Under the pieces are notes generated by a model. The model ran no database searches, was not told the DNA's origin, and worked only from the letters and a program-made list of their open reading frames with translations. DNA of 34,566 bases from an uncultured Ectothiorhodospiraceae bacterium. Lineage in GTDB: Bacteria; Pseudomonadota; Gammaproteobacteria; UBA9214. The stretch is taken from assembly GCA_947258845.1 (NCBI GenBank), contig CAMYJZ010000010.1:1-34566 (forward strand). Direction: 5' to 3'. This document shows, in pieces, positions 25,241 through 34,501 of this stretch. How positions within the stretch are numbered: the stretch's first letter is position 1; the number at the start of each line of letters is the position of its first letter. The position numbers were made by a program, and so were the translations under genes.

Positions 25241-25504
25241 AGCCCTACGGAGGGTGCCCTGGCCCACTACGGCCAGGCCGAGGCCCTGGCACTGGATAAC
25301 CTGGAGATGAAGTTATGGCATGCCGTCTCGCTGGTCAATTCCGGCCGGATCGAGGCGGCCGCGCAGCTGTTCGAGAGCATATTCCGGCAGGACCGTGACT
25401 GGCAGGTGCTGTTGCCACGGCTGGCCGATGAGGAATTGATCGCTGTGGATGACGCGACCCTGTCGCGACTCGTCAACGTGCTGCCGCGCGAGGCCGTGCA
25501 CTGA
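25241..25504 (+). pseudogene. 3' remnant of a DUF1028-type gene C-terminal region
   Basis: In-frame SPTEGALAHYGQAEALALDNLEMKLWHAVSLVNSGRIEAAAQLFESIFRQDRDWQVLLPRLADEELIAVDDATLSRLVNVLPREAVH*, resembling the C-terminal EMxFWHAVxLAxxGR region of DUF1028 proteins. The frame is blocked by TAG at 25238, at the repeat edge. Confidence 0.6.
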
Positions 25505-25555
25505 AGCGAACCGGGAGCGATAATCAAACTGTCAACGAAGTGGAGGGGAATGCCA

Positions 25556-26065
25556 ATGAAAAGGCTGAACGCGAAGTGGTTGGGTGCGATGCTGCTGGTG
25601 TCGTGGCTGGTGCCGCTACCTGCGCTGGCTGCAGAGGATGTCCTGCCGGCCAGGCTGATGACGCTGGAGCTGGCACGGGATATTGCCCAGGGCACCGTCG
25701 ATGCCTGTCGGGAGATGGGCTACCAGGTTTCCGTGGTGGTAGTCGATCGCAGTGGCCGCACCATGGTGCTGTTGCGCGATGTGTTTGCGAACCAGTACAC
25801 CAATGAGCTGGCCCGGGGCAAGGCCAATGCCGTGGTGCTCGGCAGTGTCAGTACCGCCGAGCTGAAGGCCAACCGCGGCGATATCGCCGCCGAACTGAAC
25901 CTGCTGGACGGGATCATCATCCTGGAGGGCGGGCTGCCCATCCAGGTGGCCGGTTCCATGATCGGCGCCGTGGGGGTCAGCGGCGCGCCGGGCGGCGACA
26001 AGGACGCGGCCTGTGCGCAGAAGGGCCTCGACGCCGTGCAGGAGCGCCTGGAGTTCGCCGACTAG
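25556..26065 (+). CDS. GlcG/HbpS family heme-binding-like protein, secreted
   Basis: Signal peptide; LTLELARDIAQGTVDACREMGYQVSVVVVDRSGRTMVLLRD...GGLPIQVAGSMIGAVGVSGAPGGDKDAACAQKGLDAV. Confidence 0.92.
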   Translation: MKRLNAKWLGAMLLVSWLVPLPALAAEDVLPARLMTLELARDIAQGTVDACREMGYQVSVVVVDRSGRTMVLLRDVFANQYTNELARGKANAVVLGSVSTAELKANRGDIAAELNLLDGIIILEGGLPIQVAGSMIGAVGVSGAPGGDKDAACAQKGLDAVQERLEFAD

Positions 26066-26083
26066 GGTGTCGCCTGCACCGGT

Positions 26084-27118
26084 TCAGTTGCAGGTCAGCA
26101 CCAGCTTGCCGACGGTCTGTCCCGATTCCAGGTCGGTGTGTGCCCGGGCCACCTGTTCGAAGGGATAGCAGGTCACGGCCGGCATCCCGAGTCGGCCCTC
26201 ATCCAGCCAGTGCAGCAGCTGCTGCAGGCCGGACGCCATCAGGTCGGACTTGTCGAACAGAAAACTCAGGTTGAATCCCAGCACGCTGCGGTTGCGGGTG
26301 GTCAGGCTGAAGGGGCTGAAGCGCGGGGTACGCAAGTAGTTCCAGGCCAGCTTGAGCCGTCCGGGCATACCGCCCGTCTTGGGCAGCATGGTATGAAACC
26401 CGTAGACGACCAGCCGGCCGACCGGTGCCAGGTGTTGGTAGCTCTGTCCCAGGGTCGCGATGCCGTTGGCATCCAGGATGATGTCATATCCACCCGGGGC
26501 GAGGCGCTCGGCCTCGACCCACAGGTCCCGGGTCGACTTGTCGATGACGGCGTCGGCACCCAGCGCCTGGACCGCGTCGACCTTGTGCGCGGCACCGACC
26601 ACACCGATCACCCGGCAGCCGGCAATCTTGCCGAGCTGCACCAGCATGCTGCCGACACCGCCGGCCGCGGAATGCACCAGGATGGTCTCACGGGCACGCG
26701 GGTGGGCCAGTTCGAACAGGGCGAACCAGGCGGTCAGGGCAATCCCGGAAAACCCGGCGGCCTGTTCCAGTGTCAGTGGCCCCGGCAAGGTAAAGACCTG
26801 ATTGCGCGGGACCAGGAGCTGGGTGGCATAGGCGTTGAATCGGGTGATGGCCATCACCCGGGTACCGGGGGTCAGGTCGGTGACGTTGTCACCGCAGGCC
26901 CTGACGGCGCCGGCGACCTCGAAGCCGGGGGTGACTGGGTAGCCGACGTAGTGTTTTGCGGAGGCGTAAAGGCCCATGCGGGTCACGCAGTCCGCATAGT
27001 TCACGCCGATGGCGGCGACGTCTATGAGCACTTCACCGGGACCGGGCGACAGGTCCGGATGTTCCTCGATGGTCAAGCGGTCATAGCCGCCGGGTTTGTG
27101 AATGACGACCTTGCGCAT
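26084..27118 (-). CDS. Zinc-binding-type/quinone oxidoreductase (MDR superfamily, VAT-1-like)
   Basis: KPGGYDRLTIEEHPDLSPGPGEVLIDVAAIGVNYADCVTRMGLY, GFEVAGAV, ETILVHSAAGGVGSMLVQLGKIAGCRVIGVVG, GRLVVYGFH. Confidence 0.92.
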   Translation of the reverse strand: MRKVVIHKPGGYDRLTIEEHPDLSPGPGEVLIDVAAIGVNYADCVTRMGLYASAKHYVGYPVTPGFEVAGAVRACGDNVTDLTPGTRVMAITRFNAYATQLLVPRNQVFTLPGPLTLEQAAGFSGIALTAWFALFELAHPRARETILVHSAAGGVGSMLVQLGKIAGCRVIGVVGAAHKVDAVQALGADAVIDKSTRDLWVEAERLAPGGYDIILDANGIATLGQSYQHLAPVGRLVVYGFHTMLPKTGGMPGRLKLAWNYLRTPRFSPFSLTTRNRSVLGFNLSFLFDKSDLMASGLQQLLHWLDEGRLGMPAVTCYPFEQVARAHTDLESGQTVGKLVLTCN

Positions 27119-27169
27119 GTTTTGCCAGAGGGGATATGCAGGTACAGGCGGGCCACTGTGCCCGGTCGA

Positions 27170-27466
27170 TCAGCTGTCGTCGCTTCGCTTGTCTTTCCTG
27201 CCGCCCGTGTCGAGCTTGACCACCACGGAGGTCTGGGGTTCGTCGACAAACCGCGGCCGCATGGTCATTGGCCGCCCGGCCTCTTCCGCCAGTTCGGCTT
27301 CGCGGGCGGTGATCAGGCCCAGGCACTCGCGGATGCCCTTGACGGTATCGTCCGACAGCGGGTGGCGATAGCCGGGCCGGGTGTAGGTGTCCTTGGCGAT
27401 GTCGGTCAGCACGCGCTTCATTACGCGCAGGATGCGTTCTTCCTTGCCGGGTTCCTGCTCTGCCAT
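27170..27466 (-). CDS. Conserved hypothetical protein
   Basis: MAEQEPGKEERILRVMKRVLTDIAKDTYTRPGYRHPLSDDTVKGIRECLGLITAREAELAEEAGRPMTMRPRFVDEPQTSVVVKLDTGGRKDKRSDDS; start at internal Met of the longer ORF. Confidence 0.75.
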   Translation of the reverse strand: MAEQEPGKEERILRVMKRVLTDIAKDTYTRPGYRHPLSDDTVKGIRECLGLITAREAELAEEAGRPMTMRPRFVDEPQTSVVVKLDTGGRKDKRSDDS

Positions 27467-27542
27467 GTCTATACCTTGTCGAGAGTCGCCAGATGCGCAG
27501 GTGGATATTGTCGCATAGTTCCAGTATGAAACAGAGGGCGCC

Positions 27543-28136
27543 TTAGTCCTTGATATACATATAGCTCCAGGTACATCCGCCGAGTTTCCGCAGTGCCGCC
27601 AGCAGGGTCTCCACCGGCACGGCCTCGGAAGGGAAGATCCCCCAGATCTCGATGAAGGTGCGAGCGAAGCCACCGTGCCTGCGGAAATTGAGGTCATAGA
27701 GGCGTCCCCGGTGGCCGCATTCCGTGCAGATCCATTGCGTGTTACCGGGGTCCGTTTCCCAGCCGCGCAACAGCTCCGGCCAGCGCGACACTACCTGCCG
27801 GCAGTGCGGGCACCTGGGTGGCGGCGCCCGGGTGCCGGCGCGAAAGCGAATGCGGTTCCGGTTTGCCACCAGGCGCAGATGGCAAAAGCGGCCCTCGGCA
27901 CAGGCGGCTTCGCGCGCCGCGGCATCGTCCGGGGGTTCCAGTTCGATCAGGGGTGAACAGCCCAGGAAGGTCACCAGTTGCAGAAAGCGCTCTCCGACCA
28001 GGTGGTGCGTCCGGCCCTGGCAACGGAATGCCGCGCCGATCAGGCCAATGGATTCCAGTCCCTGCACCAGCTCATCGGTGTCGATGGCCGGAGCGTCAGC
28101 CAGCGAGGGATACAGGATCAGTTTGTCGGTGGCCAT
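27543..28136 (-). CDS. Conserved hypothetical protein with zinc-ribbon-like Cys pairs
   Basis: MATDKLILYPSLADAPAIDTDELVQGLESIGLIG... PRCPHCRQVV ... WICTECGHRGRLYDLNFRR. Confidence 0.75.
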   Translation of the reverse strand: MATDKLILYPSLADAPAIDTDELVQGLESIGLIGAAFRCQGRTHHLVGERFLQLVTFLGCSPLIELEPPDDAAAREAACAEGRFCHLRLVANRNRIRFRAGTRAPPPRCPHCRQVVSRWPELLRGWETDPGNTQWICTECGHRGRLYDLNFRRHGGFARTFIEIWGIFPSEAVPVETLLAALRKLGGCTWSYMYIKD

Positions 28137-28261
28137 GCGCATTAGTGGTGAATTGGCTGAATTGTCTTGCCTGGGGCGGCGGGAACCACCGCTGTTCCTG
28201 CGTGTCTGCATGCATCATAATAAGTGCCAGCCGTGCTGGCTGCTACCCGAGGCCGACCAAG

Positions 28262-28969
28262 ATGACATCTGGCGATGAGTTTTCTATCCATGCCCTGGAA
28301 CTGGGGCCCATGGAAAACTTCGTCTACCTGATCCACGATCATGCCACTGATCGGGCGGCCGTGGTGGATCCCGCCTGGGAGGTACCCGAGGTGCTGGCCC
28401 TGGCGCAGCGCCGGGGCATCACCATCACCGACATCCTGTTGACCCACAGCCACCATGACCACATCAACGGCATTGAGGCGGTGCTGGAGAGGTTCGACGC
28501 CCAGCTGCACTTGCTGAAGGACGAGGCGCGTTTCTGGGGTAACTACCTGGACCTGCCGACCCTGCATCACGGCGGCGACCGCATCGAGCTGGGCGAGACC
28601 GCCATCCAGGTGTTGCACACCCCCGGGCATACCCCCGGCTCTGCCTGTTACCACATCGGCGACAGCCTGATCACCGGGGACACCCTGTTCGTCTTCGGTT
28701 GCGGCCGCTGCGACCTGCGCGGCGGTGATCCCGAACAGATGTATGTCACTTTGAAGGACATGGCGGAACGGCTGCCTTCAACGACCCGGATCCACCCGGG
28801 CCACAATTACGCGGAGAAGAGCACCTCGACCCTGGAGGAACAGGTCGCGGGCAACCCCTTCATGCACTTCGATACCCGTGAGCAGTTCATCCAGTACCGC
28901 ATGCACTATCATGACCGGTATCGCGATTCGCCCTACGGCCCGGTACGCAAGGGCGAGGAAATGAAGTAA
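28262..28969 (+). CDS. MBL-fold metallo-hydrolase (glyoxalase II-like)
   Basis: LLTHSHHDHINGIEAVL, LHTPGHTPGSACYHIGDSLITGDTLFVFGCGRCDLRGGDPEQMY, RIHPGHNYAE. Start at ATG 28262. Confidence 0.93.
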   Translation: MTSGDEFSIHALELGPMENFVYLIHDHATDRAAVVDPAWEVPEVLALAQRRGITITDILLTHSHHDHINGIEAVLERFDAQLHLLKDEARFWGNYLDLPTLHHGGDRIELGETAIQVLHTPGHTPGSACYHIGDSLITGDTLFVFGCGRCDLRGGDPEQMYVTLKDMAERLPSTTRIHPGHNYAEKSTSTLEEQVAGNPFMHFDTREQFIQYRMHYHDRYRDSPYGPVRKGEEMK

Positions 28970-28994
28970 TCCACCCGGGATAAGGGAATCCGCC

Positions 28995-29486
28995 ATGCAC
29001 AACCGTTACCGCCAGTTCTACCGCTACCCCATACTGGCCCTGCTGATTGCACTGCTGGGCGCCTGCGCCACCCTGGGTCCCTACAAGGAGCCGCCGCGCG
29101 TTTCCCTGGCAAGTATCCAGCCGAAGCAGATGGGCCTGCTGGAGCAGCGCTATGGCCTGCAACTCAGGATTCTGAATCCCAATGACACGGCGATTCCTCT
29201 CGAGGGTCTGAGCTACACCCTGGAGATCAATGGCCGCGAATTCGCCTACGGGGTCAGCCGGCAGTCGGTCTCGATCCCGGCCTACGGCGAGGCCCTGCTG
29301 GACGTCGATGTGGTGAGCAATCTGCTGAACGTGCTGCAACAGGTGCAGGAGATGGGCGCCGAAAAGCGCAGCAGTCTCAACTACCGCCTGTCGGGGAAGA
29401 TGAACCTGGCCAGCCGGGTCGCTTCGCTGCCGTTCGACTACCAGGGTGAACTGAACTACCTGCCGGCGGATGCGGCCGCGCCCTGA
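28995..29486 (+). CDS. LEA type 2 (WHy domain) lipoprotein
   Basis: Lipobox-like LLALLIALLGACATL; YGLQLRILNPNDTAIPLEGLSYTLEINGREFAYGVS. Confidence 0.85.
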   Translation: MHNRYRQFYRYPILALLIALLGACATLGPYKEPPRVSLASIQPKQMGLLEQRYGLQLRILNPNDTAIPLEGLSYTLEINGREFAYGVSRQSVSIPAYGEALLDVDVVSNLLNVLQQVQEMGAEKRSSLNYRLSGKMNLASRVASLPFDYQGELNYLPADAAAP

Positions 29487-29496
29487 TGCCGCTGGC

Positions 29497-30498
29497 GTGA
29501 GCGGTTTCCGCGCCTGGCGGGTTCATGAACACCAGGGCGCCATCAGTGCGCGCCTGGAAACCCTCGAGGTCGATGAGCTCACGCCGGGTGATGTCACCCT
29601 GCGTGCCCGTTATTCCAGTGTGAACTACAAGGATGCCCTTGCCGTGACCGGGAAGGGCAGGATCATCAGGCGCTTCCCCCTGGTTGCCGGGATTGACGTT
29701 GCCGGGGTGGTGACTGATTCGGGCGATACCCGCTTCAGGCCCGGGGACGAGGTGCTGGTGACGGGTTGCGGGCTGGGTGAAGACCACGACGGCGGTTTCT
29801 CCGAGGTGGTGCGGGTGCCGGCCGACTGGGTGGTGCCGCTGCCCGACGGCCTGTCGCTGTTCGAGGCTATGGCCATCGGGACGGCCGGGTTTACCGCGGC
29901 CCTGGCCATCGACCGCATGGAACAGGCCGGTCAACAGCCGGACCACGGTTCCATCGTGGTCACGGGTGCCAGCGGCGGGGTGGGCAGCTTCGCGGTCGAC
30001 CTGCTGAATGCCCGTGGCTACCCGGTGACCGCAGTGACCGGCAAAGCCGATGCCGCTGACTATCTCAGGCAACTGGGTGCGGGCACGGTGCTTGACCGCC
30101 GTACCCTTGCCCTGGGTGAGCGGCCCCTGGAAAAGGCCCGCTGGGGCGGAGCCATCGATACCCTGGGCGGCGCGGTGCTGGCCTGGCTGACGCGCACGGT
30201 CGGTCCCTGGGGAACGATTGCCAGCATCGGCATGGCCGGCGGGACCGAACTCAATACCACCGTCATGCCTTTCATCCTGCGTGGTGTCAGTCTGCTGGGC
30301 ATCACCTCGGCCAACTGTCCCATGGCGCGCCGGCGCCGGGTCTGGCAGCGCCTGGCCGGCGATCTGCGGCCGCCGCACCTGCAGGAGATCGTCACCGGGG
30401 TGGTGTCCCTGGAGGAGTTGCCGGAGGTGTTCGAGCGGCTGCTCGCCGACCGGCACCGGGGCAGGACCATCCTGCGGATTGCCGGCAGCGCCGGCTGA
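29497..30498 (+). CDS. YhdH/AcuI-type acryloyl-CoA/quinone reductase (MDR superfamily)
   Basis: YSSVNYKDALAVTGKGRIIRRFPLVAGIDVAGVV, GFSEVVRVPADWVVPLPDGLS, VVTGASGGVGSFAVDLLNARGYPVTAVTGK, SLLGITSANCPMARRRRVW. GTG start 29497 or ATG 29470. Confidence 0.92.
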   Translation: MSGFRAWRVHEHQGAISARLETLEVDELTPGDVTLRARYSSVNYKDALAVTGKGRIIRRFPLVAGIDVAGVVTDSGDTRFRPGDEVLVTGCGLGEDHDGGFSEVVRVPADWVVPLPDGLSLFEAMAIGTAGFTAALAIDRMEQAGQQPDHGSIVVTGASGGVGSFAVDLLNARGYPVTAVTGKADAADYLRQLGAGTVLDRRTLALGERPLEKARWGGAIDTLGGAVLAWLTRTVGPWGTIASIGMAGGTELNTTVMPFILRGVSLLGITSANCPMARRRRVWQRLAGDLRPPHLQEIVTGVVSLEELPEVFERLLADRHRGRTILRIAGSAG

Positions 30499-30502
30499 AC
30501 TG

Positions 30503-31186
30503 ATGCCCGGGCTACGGCGGCCGGCCGATGAATATGGCAGCTTTCGGCGCGCGGTCCTCGCTGTTGCGCTGTTCATTGGCGCGCTCTGGGTCATCGAACT
30601 GGCCGATAATGCATTCCACCTGAACCTTGCCCATTTCGGCATCTATCCGCGCGAACCGACCGGTCTCCGGGGGGTGTTGTTTGCTCCCCTGATACACGGC
30701 AGCTGGGGGCACCTGATCTCAAACAGTGTCTCGTTTGCAGTGCTGGGGGTGGCGCTGCTGTATGGCTACCCGCGCTCCCGGGGCTACGTGCTGCTGCTGA
30801 TCTACCTGGGATCGGGTCTGGGTGTATGGCTGTTTGCCCGCAGCAGTTTTCATTTCGGTTCCAGCGGGCTGACGCACGGCATGATGTTCTTCATCTTTGT
30901 CAGCGGCATCCTGCGCCGCGACAAGCTGTCCATTGCCCTGGCGATGATCGTTTTCTTCCTCTATGGGGGGATGATCTGGAGCATTTTCCCCAACGAGCCG
31001 GGCGTGTCCTATGAGAGCCATTTCTTCGGTGCGCTGATGGGGCTGATCGCGGCTTTCCTGTTCAGGGGCATGGACCCGGTGCTACCGGTCAAGTCCTATG
31101 AATGGGAGGGTGAGGATCTCGAATGGTTTGATGAATCCAATGACGATCAATGGCATAGAGGTGAGGGCGACGACGACAGGTGGTAG
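30503..31186 (+). CDS. Rhomboid family intramembrane serine protease
   Basis: LIHGSWGHLISNSVSFAVLG, FHFGSSGLTHGMMFFIF (GxSG), YESHFFGALMGLIAAFLF (catalytic His region). Confidence 0.9.
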   Translation: MPGLRRPADEYGSFRRAVLAVALFIGALWVIELADNAFHLNLAHFGIYPREPTGLRGVLFAPLIHGSWGHLISNSVSFAVLGVALLYGYPRSRGYVLLLIYLGSGLGVWLFARSSFHFGSSGLTHGMMFFIFVSGILRRDKLSIALAMIVFFLYGGMIWSIFPNEPGVSYESHFFGALMGLIAAFLFRGMDPVLPVKSYEWEGEDLEWFDESNDDQWHRGEGDDDRW

Positions 31187-31281
31187 CGGGAGGCGTGCCC
31201 GGGGCGGCAGCTGCTAGACTGGGCAACATACAGTCGATTTCAGCCCCGGGCCCGCTGGCTGCCCGGGTTCAGGCGAGGTAC

Positions 31282-31749
31282 ATGACGATGAGACAATCCA
31301 CTTTGATACTGCTGCTGACGGGGCTTGTGCTGGGGGGCGGTGCCTGCACATCCACCCTGACGGGCGACGTCTATTCCAGATCCGAGGCCCGCCAGGAGCA
31401 GCGGGTCGAATTCGGCCAGGTCGAATACGTCCGGCCGGTGGTCATCGAGGGCACCCGGACACCGATCGGCGCGGCCAGCGGTGCCGCCGTCGGGGGTATC
31501 GCAGGCAGCTCGGTGGGTGGCGGCAAGGGTTCGGATATCGCCACCGTGGTGGGTGCCGTTACCGGTGGCCTGGCCGGTGCAGCGATCGAGGATTCGGTGA
31601 CCCGGCGCCAGGGTGTCGAGGTGACGGTGCGTCTTTCCAGCAATGACGTGATCGCGGTGGTCCAGGAGGCCTCGCCGCATGCCACCTTTCGTGTCGGTGA
31701 CCGTGTCCGGGTACTGTCTCGGAGTGGCGTGACCCGTATCACGCATTAA
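31282..31749 (+). CDS. Glycine-zipper 2TM lipoprotein (SlyB/Pcp-like)
   Basis: Lipoprotein signal LILLLTGLVLGGGACTS; GAASGAAVGGIAGSSVGGGKGSDIATVVGAVTGGLAGAAIED. Confidence 0.9.
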   Translation: MTMRQSTLILLLTGLVLGGGACTSTLTGDVYSRSEARQEQRVEFGQVEYVRPVVIEGTRTPIGAASGAAVGGIAGSSVGGGKGSDIATVVGAVTGGLAGAAIEDSVTRRQGVEVTVRLSSNDVIAVVQEASPHATFRVGDRVRVLSRSGVTRITH

Positions 31750-32378
31750 TCCGCATATTGCACCGGTCCGCGCAATTCCAGAACGCGCAGGACGGTGCAT
31801 AGCGCGGTCTGTGACAGCTTGAGTCCGTAATCGGACTGCAGGCGCCGGGCGGTCTCCTCCGGGCCCCGGGGGCGGGGCTCCATGCGTTCAATGAACCCGG
31901 TGACATCCTCGATCAGTGCCCACGGGTAGATCATCCAGCGCCACTTGATCACCCTGCGTCCGATGTAGTCGGGTTGATAGCTGGCAGTGGTCTTGTGCAG
32001 CAGGACCGCGGTCCTGATCTCCAGCGGTTCGTGGCCGGCCAGGTGGCTGATGGCCGCCGCGTAGGTGTCACCGGTGTCGGAGACATCATCGGCGATCAGT
32101 ACCCGCTTGCCGGTGATGTCCGTGCACAGCGAGTCCGTCACCTCGGCCAGCGGTTTCTTGCGTGCGCCACTGGCATAGTGCACCACGCGTATGCTGGTCA
32201 GGGCATAGACATCGAGGAAGTCGCACAGGATCCGGGCCGGCACATAGCCGCCGCGGGCGATGCCGACGATGACCTCGGGCTGGAAGCCGGATTCCAGGAT
32301 GGTGAAGGCGAGGCGGCCCGCAAGCCGGTACACGCGGCTCCAGGAGATCAGTTCGCAGGGCAGTGTTTCGGATGACAT
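31746..32378 (-). CDS. Phosphoribosyltransferase family protein
   Basis: EVIVGIARGGYVPARILCDFLDV, GKRVLIADDVSDTGDTYAAAISHL (PRPP-binding motif), WRWMIYPWALIEDV. Confidence 0.92.
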   Translation of the reverse strand: MSSETLPCELISWSRVYRLAGRLAFTILESGFQPEVIVGIARGGYVPARILCDFLDVYALTSIRVVHYASGARKKPLAEVTDSLCTDITGKRVLIADDVSDTGDTYAAAISHLAGHEPLEIRTAVLLHKTTASYQPDYIGRRVIKWRWMIYPWALIEDVTGFIERMEPRPRGPEETARRLQSDYGLKLSQTALCTVLRVLELRGPVQYAD

Positions 32379-32483
32379 AGGCTGTGGCGTCCATGACCGG
32401 GGTCACCCGCACGACAGTAGTCGCGTCACCGGTTATTATCAACAGCTCCCGGCGGGTCCGGCCACGCCTTCACCACCTGTGCC

Positions 32484-33044
32484 ATGAAACTGGAAACCCT
32501 GCCCGATTACCTGCGTCCCGGCCTCGCCATCGTCTCCATCGGCCTCAATCCCTCGCTGCCCTCGGTACGCGCGGGTTTTTATTTCGCCAATCCACGCAAT
32601 CGGTTCTGGCGAGCCCTGGATGGCAGTGGCCTGGTGCCGGAGTCGCTGGTTCCCGGCGTGGCGGCCATGGCCCGCCTGTTCGAGGAATACGCCATCGGCT
32701 TCACCGACGTGGTGAAGCGACCGACTGCCGGCGGCAGGGACCTGCGGGCAGCCGACTTCCGGGAGGGTGCGCCCGTGCTGCGGGCAAAGCTCGAGGACAG
32801 CGGGCCGCGTATCGCCTGGTTCCACGGCAAGCAGGCCTACTCCAGCTACCTGCGCTACACCGGCGGACCGCGGGGCCCGGTTGGGTGGGGTGAGCAGGAT
32901 ATTCGAATCGGTGTCAGCCGGGTATTCGTAACGCCCAACCCCAGTCCGGCCAACGCAGTGTTCTCGATGCAGGACCTGGTCGGACATTACCGGCGGCTGA
33001 AGGACTGGTGCGACCGGTTGGCGACCCAGGACGCGGATTGCTAG
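32484..33044 (+). CDS. mug: Mug/TDG-type mismatch-specific DNA glycosylase (uracil-DNA glycosylase superfamily)
   Basis: LAIVSIGLNPSLPSVRAGFYFANPRNRFWRALDGSGL, IGFTDVVKRPTAGGRDL, VFVTPNPSPANAVFSMQDLVGHYRRL. Confidence 0.9.
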   Translation: MKLETLPDYLRPGLAIVSIGLNPSLPSVRAGFYFANPRNRFWRALDGSGLVPESLVPGVAAMARLFEEYAIGFTDVVKRPTAGGRDLRAADFREGAPVLRAKLEDSGPRIAWFHGKQAYSSYLRYTGGPRGPVGWGEQDIRIGVSRVFVTPNPSPANAVFSMQDLVGHYRRLKDWCDRLATQDADC

Positions 33045-33108
33045 CGACGGCAGGTTTTTCCCAGTGATCTATACTTCATAATTGAACCTGTCAATGGAGG
33101 GGTTGATC

Positions 33109-33576
33109 ATGACTATTGCGTCTACTGTGTCAGACCGCCTGGCCGAATATGATGTCGCCTATGACGTACTGACGCACCCACATACCAGCTCAAGCGGGGA
33201 AAGCGCACAGGCCTCCCATATCCCCGGTAATCGTCTTGCGAAGTCCGTTATCCTGGAAGACGACCAGGGCTACGTTATGGTGGTTGTGCCTTCCAGTCAG
33301 CGCGTTGACCTCGGGGAGTTGCACCGGCAGCTCAACAGGAACCTGGGGCTGGCGAATGAGGGTGAGCTTGGGCAGTTGTTCAGGGATTGTGAAATCGGTG
33401 CGCTGCCGGCAATCGGGACCGCCTACGGCATTGAAACCATTATAGACGACACCCTCGCGGAGCAGCCGGATATCTATTTCGAGGCCGGTGACCACGAACA
33501 GCTGATTCATGTCAGTGCCGAGGCGTTTGAGGCCCTGCTGGGCGACAGCATCCGGCATGGCCGTTTCAGTCATTAA
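33109..33576 (+). CDS. YbaK/EbsC-family aminoacyl-tRNA deacylase-like protein
   Basis: YDVLTHPHTSSSGESAQASHIPGNRLAKSVILEDDQGYVMVVVPSSQRVDL...CEIGALPAIGTAYGIETIIDDTL. Confidence 0.88.
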   Translation: MTIASTVSDRLAEYDVAYDVLTHPHTSSSGESAQASHIPGNRLAKSVILEDDQGYVMVVVPSSQRVDLGELHRQLNRNLGLANEGELGQLFRDCEIGALPAIGTAYGIETIIDDTLAEQPDIYFEAGDHEQLIHVSAEAFEALLGDSIRHGRFSH

Positions 33577-34160
33577 TCACCACTGACCTGCACACCCGCG
33601 CCACGCGCGGGTGTGCAGGTCGTCCTGCCGCAGGCTCTGCCCTCAGAGTCCGAAGGCCCGGGTTCCCCAGCCGACACCCCCGGTGGTTGCCTCCGGGTGG
33701 TGATGGTGACGCGATTCCCGATATCCTCGACGCGCGTCTCCGGAACATCGATCATCAGCAGGATTTCCCCGTGGGCCAGGGCGTCGCGTAATTCATCGAT
33801 ATGGGTATTGGGCAGGCGGGTGAAGCGCTGGCCGGCCATAAAGCTGGCCAGCATCACGCCCAGCGGCAGCAGCAGCCAGGCATCGAGCCTGCCGACCACC
33901 AGCAAGGTGACCAGGACGCCCAGTGCCAGCCCGAAAACCACCAGGTTGCCATCCCAGAGGACAGCCTCAATGCGCCGCGAAGTGTCGTGAATTTGACGGT
34001 CGGATGCCCCTGGCAGTTCGCCCAGGTAGGTCCCGGAGTCCGCCAGGGCATGAATCTGCTCCGGGTCCACGCCGGCCTGGACCAGTTCATTGACCACGGC
34101 CAGGGCGTGATCCGTGTCCGGCAGCAGAAATAGAGTCGTCGGTCCATGGTCCACCTCCAT
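33573..34160 (-). CDS. Membrane protein with stress-protein-like (DUF1269-type) features
   Basis: MEVDHGPTTLFLLPDTDHALAVVNELVQAGVDPEQIHALADSGTYLGELPGAS followed by two adjacent TM segments (GNLVVFGLALGVLVTLLVVGRLDAWLLLPLGVMLASFMAG). Confidence 0.75.
   Translation of the reverse strand: MEVDHGPTTLFLLPDTDHALAVVNELVQAGVDPEQIHALADSGTYLGELPGASDRQIHDTSRRIEAVLWDGNLVVFGLALGVLVTLLVVGRLDAWLLLPLGVMLASFMAGQRFTRLPNTHIDELRDALAHGEILLMIDVPETRVEDIGNRVTITTRRQPPGVSAGEPGPSDSEGRACGRTTCTPARGAGVQVSGD
33586..33620. repeat. Perfect 15-bp hairpin
   Basis: acctgcacacccgcg (33586-33600) ccacg cgcgggtgtgcaggt (33606-33620); no clear T-tract on either side. Confidence 0.85.
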
Positions 34161-34455
34161 TGCAGTCAGGTGTAACCCGGCCCGTTCATCATTCTTGTTC
34201 CGGATCCTGTCAACTCATGCATAGTCCGCCCCCCGGAAACGGCAAGACCGGATTTAGTGGGGTATCGCGCGCGCTGCGGTGTGCCCTGCCGGTCGACGGG
34301 TCGTTTCCCGCCGGCCGGCATCCCGGCTGCAGCGGGTGTCCGCGGATTGCCTGTGCCTAATGACATATAAAACAGGAAGTTAATATCCGGGCGGTCCTGC
34401 GCCTGCGGGTGTGGTGGTGTCCTGGGTTGGTTTGCCGGGAAGGTGAGCATTTCTG

Positions 34456-34484
34456 TTGACAGGCATAGGCGCCTGCAACACAAT
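34456..34484 (+). promoter_or_regulatory. Sigma70-like promoter of tRNA-Tyr
   Basis: TTGACA (34456-34461), 17-nt spacer, CACAAT (34479-34484), then GC-rich discriminator agcggg. Confidence 0.65.
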
Positions 34485-34501
34485 AGCGGGCTTGCATTTT
34501 T

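Noticed and set aside
26138-27529. 463-aa plus-strand ORF
   Set aside because: Antisense to the VAT-1-like dehydrogenase; His/Gly/Gln-rich shadow translation.
27818-28261. N-terminal part of the 383-aa ORF preceding the MBL hydrolase
   Set aside because: Antisense to the zinc-ribbon hypothetical gene; MBL homology begins after ATG 28262.
29377-30642. 421-aa minus-strand ORF
   Set aside because: Antisense to the YhdH/AcuI gene, which has clear MDR motifs.
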